Source: Bacteroidales bacterium | GTDB taxonomy: Bacteria; Bacteroidota; Bacteroidia; Bacteroidales; WCHB1-69 | NCBI GenBank assembly: GCA_017962275.1 | Contig: JAGCVQ010000090.1 | Span: forward strand, 1 to 45,073 | DNA: 45,073 nt | Direction of reading: 5' to 3' | Shown here: in pieces, positions 18,601-26,804 of the stretch | Layout: the number at the start of each line of letters is the position of its first letter | Numbering within the stretch: position 1 is the first letter of the stretch | Notes under the pieces: generated by a model | Databases searched by the model: none | Told to the model about the DNA's origin: nothing | Seen by the model: only the letters and a program-made list of their open reading frames with translations | Program-made: the position numbers and the translations under genes

Positions 18601-20383
18601 TTCTACCTTTGCACAACCTGACGTGGTGGGTTCCAGCATCGAATTTGATGGTGAAAATCCTTGGCTTTCCGGTGTTGTAGATGGTGAGGGTGACTATCCC
18701 GATAACTGGATCCACGCTGGTCAGCAGACGGCATCCAGCAAGTGGGAGTGCAATACTGTGCAACCCGAAAGTGCTGAGTGCGACTATATGAAGTGGCGTG
18801 CTGAAGACTTCTTCAACCTCTTCCTTTTCAGCGATGGTGTCACCTCTGACGAGAAGGTCCGTGGTTTCATGGATCCTAACGGTCAGTTTGAAGGAATGGC
18901 TGAAGGTACCTGGGCTCCTTACGTGATGTCTTCCCCGTATGATGGCGGTCCTAAGGCTAACTTCTTGGTTAAGGATATCGTTTCCGGCCAAACCTCTCCG
19001 CAACCCATGTATTACGATTTCGCGACTATGGGTAGCATTCCGAACAAGGCTTGTTACAACCAGACGCTTACCAACCTTTATTCTGTGGATATCGTGTTGA
19101 CTCCCGACAAGAGCTTGTGGACCCGTGCCCTCGTGCTTGAATCAGGTTCCGCTCAACCCGGCGGTGACATGCAAGTCACGCAGAACCTCAATGGCAACAC
19201 CTACAAGAATGTCCGTCACGAGCCTAAGACTTGTCCTTCTGTTGACAAGGATGGTAATCCTGACAACAGCGGTACAACGGGCTTCGGTTGGTTCCCCGGT
19301 TATGCAATCAATGTGGAGACCGGTGAGCGCTTGAACATCATGTTCGCTGAGAACTCAGAGGATGAGTTGAACAATGGTAACGATATGATTTTCAATCCGA
19401 CCAATGTTTATGCTTACGCCAAGGATCTGGCCGCGGATACATTGCTGTTGGACGAAGATGGTCAACCCATCGCTCTCAGTGCTGCGGTTTATAATTCGTT
19501 GAGAGACAGTTACAGCGTCACGATGGGTGAACCGTTGAATGGCGGTCGTCACTACGTCTATGTTGTCGGTAGCTCCGGTAACACGTGTAACCTCTTCTAT
19601 ACCACCCCGTCCAGAACCCGTAACTTCAATGATGGTGGCAAGACCACTACCGTGACGGGTTACACCCATGGTGGAACGTTCACTGATGCCAGCGGTCACT
19701 CCTATCCTTACTATGATTGCGGTGCATACGACGAAGGTCGTTGGTTGGCTGCCAAGTTCAAAACGCTCACGGAGACCAACTACAGCGCCAATTCCCGTAA
19801 GGCTAAGAAGATGCAGATTTTCAACAACGTGATGTGGACCAGCATTCCGATGCCTGCGCAGATGTTTGAAGACCAGTGGCTCTCTTCTGACGCCACCATC
19901 AAACTGCGTGTTTCCCGTCCGTACATGAGGTATTCTTCCCGTTGGTACGACGATCCTTCACAATCATCCAACGCCAGCTTGAACAGCGGTTATCCGATGT
20001 ATGAGTTCACTACGAAGAACATCGCTCCTGAAAAGGTGGAAAGAGTTGAGGATATTGAAGCCCTCCTGCAGGATATCAACATTGTGCCCAACCCGTATTA
20101 CGGATATTCCACCTACGAGCATGGCGCTCTTGAGACTTATGTCCGTATTGTGAACCTCCCGGCTAACTGTACGATTTCCATCTACACGGTCAACGGTACG
20201 CTGATCAGAACGCTTTCGCACGGTTCCGATGCCACCTCCTTCGTGGAATGGGATCTGAAGAACCACGCTAACATTCCGATCGCCAGCGGCGTCTATCTCA
20301 TCTATGTCAACGCGCCTGGCATTGGCGAGCGCACGTTGAAATTCTTCTGTAACATGCGTCCCACTGACTTGAATGGTTTCTAA
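15632..20383 (+). CDS. Very large exported protein with T9SS-like C-terminal domain
   Basis: A 1583-aa protein. The signal peptide ends SLRA (residues 1-24). The long middle is rich in Asp, Asn, Gly, Tyr and Trp, with repeated aspartate-rich turns (DVNDNGFYDPENGDYPYYD near 188-206, DPDLGYAYDD near 322) that look like calcium sites. No catalytic motif was recognised. The C-terminus (1475-1583) contains INIVPNPYYGYS, then ISIYTVNGTLIRTL, VEWDLKN and IASGVYLIYV, the layout of a T9SS type A sorting domain. However, it ends KFFCNMRPTDLNGF, longer than the usual type A end. Secretion to the cell surface by T9SS is inferred. Codon bias is the same as in the flanking receptor and PorV-like genes, so it is probably abundant. 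Confidence 0.85.
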   Translation: MKNIRQIFCLTLLLALVTTGSLRAEKVKGVVRNSSSAKAESATCLPASGSNELTVNNVRAYIETGGTMWFKEVAEYEVPRGSGMTSMFCAALWIGGHDANGQLKLAAVRFRQVGDDYWPGPLKLTGASTVQSMCIKFDKHFKISRAEVDEHISSYNTSGYVMPASIANYPAHGDEGYSYYLAPFKDVNDNGFYDPENGDYPYYDINNDLCPWTEDNIALAAQHALPRTPEDILYYGDDWHNSNGMIYADHVLKGDETLFWIFNDNAGAHTESQGNPIGLEIRGQCFGFSTNDELNNMTFYSYEIINRSTYTLTDTYFSQWVDPDLGYAYDDYVGCDVGRGLGYCYNGSNVDGSGQKWAYGDQPPAVGVDFFQGPYMDADGRDNPKFYSDSASEIGYCDKFLKSAFEQDQMAINGVNFGDSIVDNERFGMRRFVYHNNNSSVTGDPSKAPEYYNMLRGIWRDNSKMHYGGNAHTSNGGNGPECDFMFPALTDLCNWGVLDPTTGKPGYDPNPTQYGADGWTEANVGNAAYDRRFMQSAGPFTLKPGAVNYITVGIPWARAAQGGAQASVELLKRADDKCQSLFENCFKTLDGPDAPDVTIRELENELIIYLSNNDPQKNNYHETYEELDPQIPRTLATTSYINQYDTVFAYDADGNPDTIATVSVVPVEHLDTLTHEQRSYKFEGYQIYQLASSSVSVTDLGDASKALLVAQCDIENNAGQLINWVYNDALGTSVATEMVNGGNQGISHSFRITEDKFATGTNKQLVNHKEYYFLVLAYGYNEYKHFSLDADNLDGQQTPYLAGRRNIKVTVGIPHKPVETILNSKYGDVPMITRIEGQGNGGMFLDMTDESREQILANNVYNNVQYKNNYGPLNIEVVDPLMVKPFDYTVKFLPNSVSDDVNDSTMWQLIISDEVSDRELIDNGIYTFDENGDTVAARVTTAAMPISMTNEQLFLDLGIAISIKNYDFKIYQQNVDNYVRGHGGYTYANVSTFAQPDVVGSSIEFDGENPWLSGVVDGEGDYPDNWIHAGQQTASSKWECNTVQPESAECDYMKWRAEDFFNLFLFSDGVTSDEKVRGFMDPNGQFEGMAEGTWAPYVMSSPYDGGPKANFLVKDIVSGQTSPQPMYYDFATMGSIPNKACYNQTLTNLYSVDIVLTPDKSLWTRALVLESGSAQPGGDMQVTQNLNGNTYKNVRHEPKTCPSVDKDGNPDNSGTTGFGWFPGYAINVETGERLNIMFAENSEDELNNGNDMIFNPTNVYAYAKDLAADTLLLDEDGQPIALSAAVYNSLRDSYSVTMGEPLNGGRHYVYVVGSSGNTCNLFYTTPSRTRNFNDGGKTTTVTGYTHGGTFTDASGHSYPYYDCGAYDEGRWLAAKFKTLTETNYSANSRKAKKMQIFNNVMWTSIPMPAQMFEDQWLSSDATIKLRVSRPYMRYSSRWYDDPSQSSNASLNSGYPMYEFTTKNIAPEKVERVEDIEALLQDINIVPNPYYGYSTYEHGALETYVRIVNLPANCTISIYTVNGTLIRTLSHGSDATSFVEWDLKNHANIPIASGVYLIYVNAPGIGERTLKFFCNMRPTDLNGF

Positions 20384-20410
20384 AATTATTAATCCCAAAA
20401 TTCAGAGAAT

Positions 20411-21595
20411 ATGAAAAATCTATATAAATCATTAATAATTTGCACAGTAGTTGCACTCTTGTCTGCAATCGCCATTCCGGCGTTTGCAGGTAATAGAGAC
20501 CGTTCCGGCCAGGCGGGAGCTTCCCACCTTTTGATTGACCCGTGGGCACGCACCAGTGGTATGGCTGGTGCAGGCGTTGCTGAGGTTCGCGGACTTGAAT
20601 CTGTGTTCTCCAACGTCGCTGGTCTGACTTCCGTGCGCAAGACGGAACTGGCGTTCAATCGTACCCAGTATCTGGTCGGTTCAAACTGCGGCATCGCCCT
20701 CAACTCGATGGCCATTGCCCAGCACCTCGGCAAAGAGAAAGACTTCGGTGTTATCTCCCTCTCTTTCTTCAGCCAGAACTTCGGTGACATCCCCATCACG
20801 ACGAACGATCAACCCGAGGGCGGTCTGGGTACTTTCAGCCCCACATTGACCTACATCGGTTTGCACTACGCGAAGTCTTTCAACAACTTCATCAAGGGTG
20901 GTGTCAGCATCAAGATCATCAACGAGCGTATTTCCGACTCCAAGGCTACTGGTTTCGCCATCGACGCTGGTGTCCAATATGTGACCGGTAAGTTCGAGAA
21001 CTTCAAAATCGGTGTCACCTTGAAGAACATCGGTCTGCCGATGCACTATTCCGGTGACGGTCTCTCCGTTCGTGCGCAGCTCACGAACCAGGAATTCGAG
21101 CAGACTGTCGATATGCGTTCCGCTGAGTTTGAGATGCCCTCTTTGCTCTCCATCGGTGTTTCTTACGACTTGCTGTTCTTCGGCGGCGAATATGCTGAAT
21201 ACAGCAAAGAAGATTTGGCCGCTGAGGGTCTCACCCGTGACGATGCTGAGCACCGTCTCACCTTCGCCGGTACCTTCACCGCTAACTCTTACACCCGCGA
21301 CGTTTTCTCCGTTGGTTTGGAGTACGGTTTCCGCAACATCTTCATGATTCGCGCCGGTTACGGTTTCGAGAACATCGGCAAGGGTGCTGTCTCTAACGCC
21401 AATGAGACGGCTGCTATCCTGCTCAACAGCGATTCCTTCTTCTCTGGTCCCGCTGTGGGTGCCACCGCCGTTATCCCGCTTACCAAAGAGCGCGTCAAAA
21501 AGGCCATCGGCAGCCGTATCTACATCGACTACGCTTACAGATTCACCAATCACTGGAGAGGCAATCACTACATTGGTCTGAAGATTGCCTTGTAA
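20411..21595 (+). CDS. PorV/PorQ family outer-membrane protein
   Basis: A 394-aa barrel protein with signal peptide ending AFAGN (residues 1-27). The N-terminal region GQAGASHLLIDPWARTSGMAGAGVAEVRGLESVFSNVAGL is characteristic of the PorV/PorQ family, FadL-like barrels of the type IX secretion apparatus. PorV receives secreted cargo after translocation and shuttles it to the attachment machinery. The rest consists of barrel strands ending NHYIGLKIAL. It lies 27 bp after the 1583-aa T9SS-like protein in the same operon and is followed by a terminator. It is probably a dedicated paralogue for that neighbour rather than the housekeeping PorV, because no other T9SS core gene is nearby; this is inference. 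Confidence 0.88.
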   Translation: MKNLYKSLIICTVVALLSAIAIPAFAGNRDRSGQAGASHLLIDPWARTSGMAGAGVAEVRGLESVFSNVAGLTSVRKTELAFNRTQYLVGSNCGIALNSMAIAQHLGKEKDFGVISLSFFSQNFGDIPITTNDQPEGGLGTFSPTLTYIGLHYAKSFNNFIKGGVSIKIINERISDSKATGFAIDAGVQYVTGKFENFKIGVTLKNIGLPMHYSGDGLSVRAQLTNQEFEQTVDMRSAEFEMPSLLSIGVSYDLLFFGGEYAEYSKEDLAAEGLTRDDAEHRLTFAGTFTANSYTRDVFSVGLEYGFRNIFMIRAGYGFENIGKGAVSNANETAAILLNSDSFFSGPAVGATAVIPLTKERVKKAIGSRIYIDYAYRFTNHWRGNHYIGLKIAL

Positions 21596-21624
21596 GAGAT
21601 TTTTAACTTATTATATGTCAACAA

Positions 21625-21658
21625 ATAGAAGAGACTGTCACGGTCTCTTCTATTTTGT
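21625..21658 (+). terminator. Terminator of the surface-module operon
   Basis: An 11-bp stem, ATAGAAGAGAC (21625-21635) with GTCTCTTCTAT (21643-21653), loop TGTCACG, is followed by TTTTG, 29 bp after the PorV-like stop. Confidence 0.85.
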
Positions 21659-21677
21659 GTAAATTTAGAACCCAATT

Positions 21678-22151
21678 ATGGAAGATATTAAGTATTATAC
21701 GCAGGAGGGATTGGATGCCCTGAAGCGTGAATTAAGCCAATTAGAGGCCGTGGAACGCCCCAAAATTTCGCAAGCCATTGCGGAGGCGAGAGACAAGGGT
21801 GACCTCTCCGAAAACGCTGAATATGATGCCGCGAAAGAGGCGCAGGGCATGCTTGAACTGAAGATTGCCAATCTGAAGAATCTCATTGCCAAAGCCCGTG
21901 TCTTGGATGAGTCCAAAATCGATGTCTCCAAGGTGCTGATCTATTCCATCGTCAAGATCAAGAATCTGAAGAACGGGATGGAGATGACCTATACGATTGT
22001 TCCTGAGTCGGAGGCCGACCTCAAAGCGGGCAAGATTTCCGTTTCCAGCCCCATCGCCAAAGCCCTTATCGGCAATTCCAAAGGCGACACGGTTACCGTT
22101 CAGGCTCCTGCCGGCATGATGGATTTCCAAATTCTCGAAATCTCACGTTAA
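21678..22151 (+). CDS. greA: Transcription elongation factor GreA
   Basis: A 157-aa protein, the standard GreA length. Residues 1-75 form the antiparallel coiled coil, with the tip motif GDLSENAEYDAAKE at 41-54 holding the acidic residues (D42, E45) that enter the RNA polymerase secondary channel and activate cleavage of backtracked RNA. Residues 80-157 are the FKBP-like domain (VKIKNLKNGMEMTYTIV, PIAKALIGNSKGDTV). It acts in the cytoplasm. The HIT gene follows 10 bp downstream, suggesting cotranscription. Confidence 0.97.
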   Translation: MEDIKYYTQEGLDALKRELSQLEAVERPKISQAIAEARDKGDLSENAEYDAAKEAQGMLELKIANLKNLIAKARVLDESKIDVSKVLIYSIVKIKNLKNGMEMTYTIVPESEADLKAGKISVSSPIAKALIGNSKGDTVTVQAPAGMMDFQILEISR

Positions 22152-22161
22152 AAATAACGCT

Positions 22162-22560
22162 ATGGAAGAGACTATTTTCACGAAGATTGTCAAGGGTGAC
22201 ATCCCTTGCTATAAAATTGCGGAGGACGACCGTTTCTTCGCTTTCCTCGACATTTCCCCGCTGGCTAAAGGCCACACGCTCGTCATCACCAAACTCCAGA
22301 ACGACTATATTTTCGACCTGGACGACCAGATGTTGGGCGATATGATGGTGTTTGCCAAGAAGGTGGCGAAAGCGATGAAGCAGGTGCTGCCTTGTCAGCG
22401 GATTGGCGTGGCGGTGGTCGGTATCGATGTGCCGCACAACCACATCCACCTCGTGCCCATCAACGGCGTTGGCGACCTCGATTTCAAGGCGCCGCGCGTA
22501 CAGCTCACGCAGGAGGAGTTTGCCGACATTGCCGCCAAGATCTCCGCTGCCATTCAGTAA
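22162..22560 (+). CDS. HIT family nucleotide-binding hydrolase
   Basis: A 132-aa HIT (histidine triad) protein. The triad motif HNHIHLVP is at 92-99, and the N-terminal IFTKIVKGDIPCYKI is typical of the HinT branch, which hydrolyses purine nucleoside phosphoramidates and acyl-adenylates in the cytoplasm. The length is normal. It sits 10 bp after greA and is followed by a strong hairpin terminator. Confidence 0.95.
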   Translation: MEETIFTKIVKGDIPCYKIAEDDRFFAFLDISPLAKGHTLVITKLQNDYIFDLDDQMLGDMMVFAKKVAKAMKQVLPCQRIGVAVVGIDVPHNHIHLVPINGVGDLDFKAPRVQLTQEEFADIAAKISAAIQ

Positions 22561-22572
22561 CCCAATGAAATC

Positions 22573-22602
22573 AGGTGGCGCAACGTTGTGCCACCTTTTT
22601 TG
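22573..22602 (+). terminator. Terminator of the greA-HIT unit
   Basis: AGGTGGC and GCCACCT pair around an inner near-palindrome (GCAACGTTGT), followed by TTTTTT. It lies 12 bp after the HIT stop and 18 bp before the kinase-like gene. Confidence 0.88.
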
Positions 22603-22620
22603 TCTTAAAAACCGACCGAC

Positions 22621-23178
22621 ATGAAAATTATAGGCATAACCGGGACTTTGGGCGCAGGAAAAGGCACCATTGTCGATTATCTGGTGGAACATTACGGTTA
22701 CCGCCACTATTCCGTGCGCGGCTACCTCATTGAGGAGGCGCAACGTCGCGGGATGGAGCTGAATCGTGACACTTTCGTGGTGGTGGCCAACGATTTACGG
22801 GCCACACACTGCCCCTCCTATATCACCGACCAGCTTTATCTGCAGGCGGCTGAGAATGGGGAAAACGCCATCATCGAGAGTGTGCGTACCCCCGGCGAGG
22901 TGGAATCCCTGCGGCAGCAGGAACACTTCCTGCTCTTCGGCGTGGATGCAGACCCGAAAATCCGTTATGAGCGCGTGGTGCTGCGCGGCTCCGAAACCGA
23001 CCACATCTCCTACGAGACCTTCCTCGAAAACGAAGCCCGCGAGATGGCGTCCACCGACCCCAACCACCAGAATATCGGCCGTTGCATGCAGATGGCCGAC
23101 CACGTCTTCATGAACAACGGCGACTTCGAAGCCCTCTACCAACAGGTAGAGCAAGTTCTGCAAGAACTTGACGCTTAA
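22621..23178 (+). CDS. P-loop kinase-like protein
   Basis: A 185-aa protein with a Walker A motif GTLGAGKGT at 8-16, the K-G-T ending of nucleotide-kinase-type P-loops. RGSETD near residues 120-125 may lie in the lid or substrate-binding part. The fold suggests a nucleoside monophosphate or dephospho-CoA kinase-like enzyme. I cannot read the substrate, and it is not a normal coaE or adk. No signal peptide or membrane segment. It has its own start after a terminator, so a local promoter must exist, but none with a clean TAnnTTTG was found. Confidence 0.75.
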   Translation: MKIIGITGTLGAGKGTIVDYLVEHYGYRHYSVRGYLIEEAQRRGMELNRDTFVVVANDLRATHCPSYITDQLYLQAAENGENAIIESVRTPGEVESLRQQEHFLLFGVDADPKIRYERVVLRGSETDHISYETFLENEAREMASTDPNHQNIGRCMQMADHVFMNNGDFEALYQQVEQVLQELDA

Positions 23179-23234
23179 TATTCAGCCATTACATAGTAGC
23201 TGTAATTACTAATTTCTAATTACAAATTACTAAT

Positions 23235-23353
23235 AACAAAGGGCTGCCGGATTTTTTATTGAGTAATTGCCAAATAAACTGATAGGTGGGATTTTATAAT
23301 AATGTGTAAAAAATAAGGTGGGACTTACCGACAGCCCCTTTGTTGATCTGTTG
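23235..23353 (-). ncRNA. Candidate structured RNA (or small inverted-repeat element)
   Basis: Two arms, plus-strand 23235-23250 and 23328-23344, can form a 16-pair helix with one bulge closing a ~78-nt interior. Read as minus-strand RNA, the only imperfect pair is U-G; read as plus-strand RNA the same position is a C-A mismatch. A minus-strand TATCTTTG box at 23360-23367 would start transcription about nine bases before the first arm. The interior holds two copies of TCCCACCT (minus strand) 32 nt apart. The GGGCTGTC-like arm ends also resemble terminal repeats of some insertion sequences, so a MITE is an alternative. No ORF inside. Confidence 0.4.
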
Positions 23354-23359
23354 ACGAGG

Positions 23360-23367
23360 CAAAGATA
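23360..23367 (-). promoter_or_regulatory. Minus-strand -7 box before the candidate RNA
   Basis: TATCTTTG on the minus strand, pointing away from the helicase gene into the 23.2-23.35 kb intergenic region, where no minus-strand gene exists. Confidence 0.45.
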
Positions 23368-23465
23368 ATTAAAAAACGGGAAGGAGAACCGATTGTTGAT
23401 AAATTTTTAATGATTACATTTTAACTATTAATTCTTAATTTTAACATTTCAACTTTCGAAACAAA

Positions 23466-25856
23466 ATGACACAAGAAGAGCGAATTTTATCCGAATTGAA
23501 CGAGCAGCAGCAGGTCGCAGTGACCCAAACCGAGGGTCCGGTGATGGTTTTGGCGGGTGCGGGCTCCGGAAAGACCCGTGTGCTGACCTACCGCATTGCG
23601 TACATGTTGGCTGTTAATAACATCAGCCCGTACCGGATTTTGGCGCTGACTTTTACCAATAAAGCCGCGGCGGAGATGCGTGAACGTATTATCAACCTCG
23701 TGGGCGGCGATCTGACCAAGGCGGTCACGATGGGTACTTTCCACTCGGTTTTCTATCGTATCTTGCGCGTTGAAGCCGAAAAAATCGGGTTCAGCAACAA
23801 TATCACCATTTACGATACGGATGACTCTAAATCGCTCATCAAGAGCATTATCAAGGAGATGGGACTCGATCCCAAGCAATATACGCCCGGCTTTGTGCTG
23901 AGCCGTATCTCCATGGCCAAGGCGAGTCTGCTTTCAGCTCAGGAATACGCTGACAACCCCGAAATCCAGGCCAACGACCGCATGTCCAACAAGCCGATGA
24001 TTTCCCAGATTTTCGCCAAATACAACGATCGTCTGCACAAGGCCAATGCCATGGATTTCGATGATTTGCTCTACTTCATGAACGTGCTTCTGCGCGATTC
24101 GCCAGAGGCGTTGTTCAAATATCAGAACCGTTTCAACTATATTTTGATTGATGAGTATCAGGATACGAACTTTGCTCAATATTTGATTATCAAGCGGTTG
24201 TCGGCACTCAATCGGAACATTTGTGTGGTGGGTGACGATGCGCAGAGCATTTACGGCTTCCGCGGGGCCGACATCCAGAACATCCTCAACTTCAAGCGCG
24301 ACTATCCAGGGACGCGCATCTTCAAGCTGGAGCAGAACTACCGTTCCACGCAGAATATCGTGAACGCGGCCAACGCTGTCATCAAGCACAATAAAGACAG
24401 GATGCCCAAGGATGTTTGGACGGACAATGCGGAGGGACCCAAAATTGAGGTGATTCGTGCCAGTTCCGACCAGGAGGAGGCGCAAGAGATTGCCGACAAG
24501 ATTTTCGAGCTGCAGATGCGCGACCATCTTGAAAACCGGCAGTTTGCCATTCTGTACCGCACCAATACGCAGTCGCGCTCCTTGGAGGAGGCGATGGTGA
24601 AACGGCACATTCCCTACAAGATTTTCGGCAGCATCTCGTTCTATAACCGCAAGGAAATCAAGACGGTGCTGGCCTATTTCCGTCTTGTCATCAACCATTA
24701 CGACGAGGAATCGTTGCGACGGGTGATCAATTTCCCGATGCGCGGCATTGGCGATACGACGGTGGCGCGTGTGGCGACGGCAGCGCAGCAAGCCCGCGTG
24801 CCGATGTGGGATGTGGTGGCCAATCCCGAGAACTACAATACGGGTCTGAACGGCTCTACCATGGCCAAGATGCACGATTTCGCCGATCTGATCAGCGGTT
24901 TTTCTGCGCAGCTGACCAAGATGGATGCCTACGAGTTAGGCAGCCAGATTGTGACCAAATCGGGCGTGGCGCAGGCGCTGAGCGAGAATATTGAGGAGAA
25001 GGAGCGTGTGGATCACGTGAACGAGCTTCTCAACGCCATGAAGAGCTTTACCGAGCGCGAACCCGAGAATATCCTCAACGAGGAGACGGGCGAGATGTTG
25101 GAGACCTATTTCCCGTCGCTGGACCAATATATGCAGTCCGTTTCCTTGTTGGACGACAAGGATTTGAACAGCAAAGAGAACAACACCGATGATGATGTGG
25201 TGCGTTTGATGACCATCCACTCGGCCAAAGGTCTGGAATTTGACTACGTGTTTGTGTCGGGCATGGAGGAGAATCTCTTCCCGTCGTCGTTGAGTTTGGA
25301 TTCGCGGCACGAGATGGAGGAGGAGCGGCGTCTGTTCTACGTTGCGCTCACGCGGGCGCGCAAGCAGGTGTTCCTCACCATGGCGATGTCGCGGTTCCAG
25401 TACGGGCAGCGGCGTCCCTGCGAGGACAGCCGTTTCCTGGGCGAGATTCCCACCCGTTTCCTGAAGGTGACGATGAAGGCTTCCGAAGGCATGGGTCTGT
25501 TCGGTCGTTCCTCGTCGGATTCGCCCCGAGGTTCGTTCCGCTTCAGCAGCGGTTCGGGAACCTATTCATCGTCAGGAGGTTACAGCAGGGAGGTAAAACG
25601 TTCTCCCGCACCCACGCCTGCTGCTCCCAAGCCGGTTGTGAAGACCAAAACCGATGTCCAGCTCGACCAAATCGGCACGTTGGCGCCGCCTGAGGCTATC
25701 CGGCCCGGCATCCGCGTCTATCACAGCAAGTTCGGTTTCGGTTTGGTGGAATCGGTCGAGGGTGTCGGTCCCGATGCCCGCGCCGTGGTCGTTTTCGATA
25801 CCGTCGGCAGCAAAACCTTAGTCCTAAAATTCGCTAAATTATTGATACCCAAATAA
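23466..25856 (+). CDS. pcrA: UvrD/PcrA-type superfamily 1 DNA helicase
   Basis: A 796-aa 3'-5' DNA helicase used in repair and in removing blocks ahead of replication. Motifs in order: Q-motif region LNEQQQVAV (11-19), Walker A AGAGSGKT (30-37), LTFTNKAAAEM (60-70), DEYQDTN near 229, GDDAQSIYGFRGAD near 257, QNYRSTQNI near 290, and TIHSAKGLEFDYVFVSGMEE near 583. A Ser/Gly-rich linker (about 675-705) leads to a C-terminal beta domain (FGFGLVESVEGVG, to residue 796) typical of PcrA, which binds RNA polymerase. The Shine-Dalgarno is weak. GSCFA follows after 6 bp, so the two are probably cotranscribed. Confidence 0.95.
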   Translation: MTQEERILSELNEQQQVAVTQTEGPVMVLAGAGSGKTRVLTYRIAYMLAVNNISPYRILALTFTNKAAAEMRERIINLVGGDLTKAVTMGTFHSVFYRILRVEAEKIGFSNNITIYDTDDSKSLIKSIIKEMGLDPKQYTPGFVLSRISMAKASLLSAQEYADNPEIQANDRMSNKPMISQIFAKYNDRLHKANAMDFDDLLYFMNVLLRDSPEALFKYQNRFNYILIDEYQDTNFAQYLIIKRLSALNRNICVVGDDAQSIYGFRGADIQNILNFKRDYPGTRIFKLEQNYRSTQNIVNAANAVIKHNKDRMPKDVWTDNAEGPKIEVIRASSDQEEAQEIADKIFELQMRDHLENRQFAILYRTNTQSRSLEEAMVKRHIPYKIFGSISFYNRKEIKTVLAYFRLVINHYDEESLRRVINFPMRGIGDTTVARVATAAQQARVPMWDVVANPENYNTGLNGSTMAKMHDFADLISGFSAQLTKMDAYELGSQIVTKSGVAQALSENIEEKERVDHVNELLNAMKSFTEREPENILNEETGEMLETYFPSLDQYMQSVSLLDDKDLNSKENNTDDDVVRLMTIHSAKGLEFDYVFVSGMEENLFPSSLSLDSRHEMEEERRLFYVALTRARKQVFLTMAMSRFQYGQRRPCEDSRFLGEIPTRFLKVTMKASEGMGLFGRSSSDSPRGSFRFSSGSGTYSSSGGYSREVKRSPAPTPAAPKPVVKTKTDVQLDQIGTLAPPEAIRPGIRVYHSKFGFGLVESVEGVGPDARAVVVFDTVGSKTLVLKFAKLLIPK

Positions 25857-25862
25857 CAGAAT

Positions 25863-26723
25863 ATGCAGTTCAGAACCACAATCCCCGCCCCGACATACCC
25901 GTTTCACATCAGCGAGACCGATACCGTGATGCTGGTGGGCTCCTGTTTCTCCGACAACATGGGCCACTATTTCGACACGCACCGCTTCAACGTCTGTTCC
26001 AATCCGTTCGGGGTGCTCTTCAACCCGATTTCCATCGACCGGGCGTTGCGTTTCATGCTCCAGCCCGACCTTTTCGATAAAAACCGGTACTTTTACAAAT
26101 ACCGCGACCTATGGGTGAGCTTCGCGCACCACGGACGTTTTTCCAAAGAGAATTTCGAGGAATTCGAGGCCAATATTGACGAAAATCTGAAGCGCAGTGC
26201 GGATTTCCTGCGTGGAACCCGCTATCTCTTCGTCACGTTCGGCACGGCGTTTTGCTACAAGTACATCCCCCGCGACCTGATTGTCTCCAACTGCCACAAA
26301 ATCCCGAACCACCAGTTCGAGCGGATGCGGTTAGACGTGAAAAAGATTGTGTCTCAATGGAATACCACCCTGCAGTTGTTGAAGGAGGCCTGTCCCGACA
26401 TGAAAGTCATCTTCACGGTGAGTCCGGTGCGGCATTTGGGCGACGGTGCGCATGAGAACGCCCTCAGCAAGTCGGTGCTGCTGTTGGCGGTGGAAAAGCT
26501 CGTCGATAACGAGTTCACCTACTATTTCCCGGCCTACGAATACCTGATGGACGATCTGCGCGATTATCGGTTCTACGCCAAGGATTTAACCCATCCAAAC
26601 GATATGGCTATCAGCTATTTGGAGGAAAAACTGACAGAATCCTTCTTCACCGAAGAGACGAAGCTGCGGATGGTTGAGATTGAGAAGGAGAATCGGTTTT
26701 TGAATCACCGGAAGTTCCGATAA
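25863..26723 (+). CDS. GSCFA domain protein
   Basis: A 286-aa protein of the GSCFA family, named for its N-terminal motif, here GSCFS at 26-30 within VMLVGSCFSDNMG. The family resembles SGNH/GDSL hydrolases: the motif serine would be the nucleophile, and the C-terminal FYAKDLTHPNDMAI (about 237-250) supplies a late D-x-x-H. The natural substrate is unknown. No signal peptide, so it is cytoplasmic. It is coupled to the helicase gene by a 6-bp gap. Confidence 0.9.
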   Translation: MQFRTTIPAPTYPFHISETDTVMLVGSCFSDNMGHYFDTHRFNVCSNPFGVLFNPISIDRALRFMLQPDLFDKNRYFYKYRDLWVSFAHHGRFSKENFEEFEANIDENLKRSADFLRGTRYLFVTFGTAFCYKYIPRDLIVSNCHKIPNHQFERMRLDVKKIVSQWNTTLQLLKEACPDMKVIFTVSPVRHLGDGAHENALSKSVLLLAVEKLVDNEFTYYFPAYEYLMDDLRDYRFYAKDLTHPNDMAISYLEEKLTESFFTEETKLRMVEIEKENRFLNHRKFR

Positions 26724-26724
26724 A

Positions 26725-26755
26725 ATGGTTATAGGTTATTGGTTATAGGTTATTG
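26725..26755. repeat. 7-bp tandem array (GGTTATA type)
   Basis: Units GGTTATA, GGTTATT, GGTTATA and GGTTATT directly follow the GSCFA stop (TAA at 26721-26723), in the gap before the convergent cvpA gene. Confidence 0.8.
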
Positions 26756-26804
26756 AAGCCTTTTGTTTATAGAGGTCTGGTTAATAGGTAGAAAAAGCCA
26801 ATAG

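Noticed and set aside
12269-19003. Long minus-strand ORFs (352, 639 and 736 aa) under the surface-module genes
   Set aside because: The strong codon bias of the sense genes removes antisense stop codons; the antisense proteins show no signal, domain or start context.
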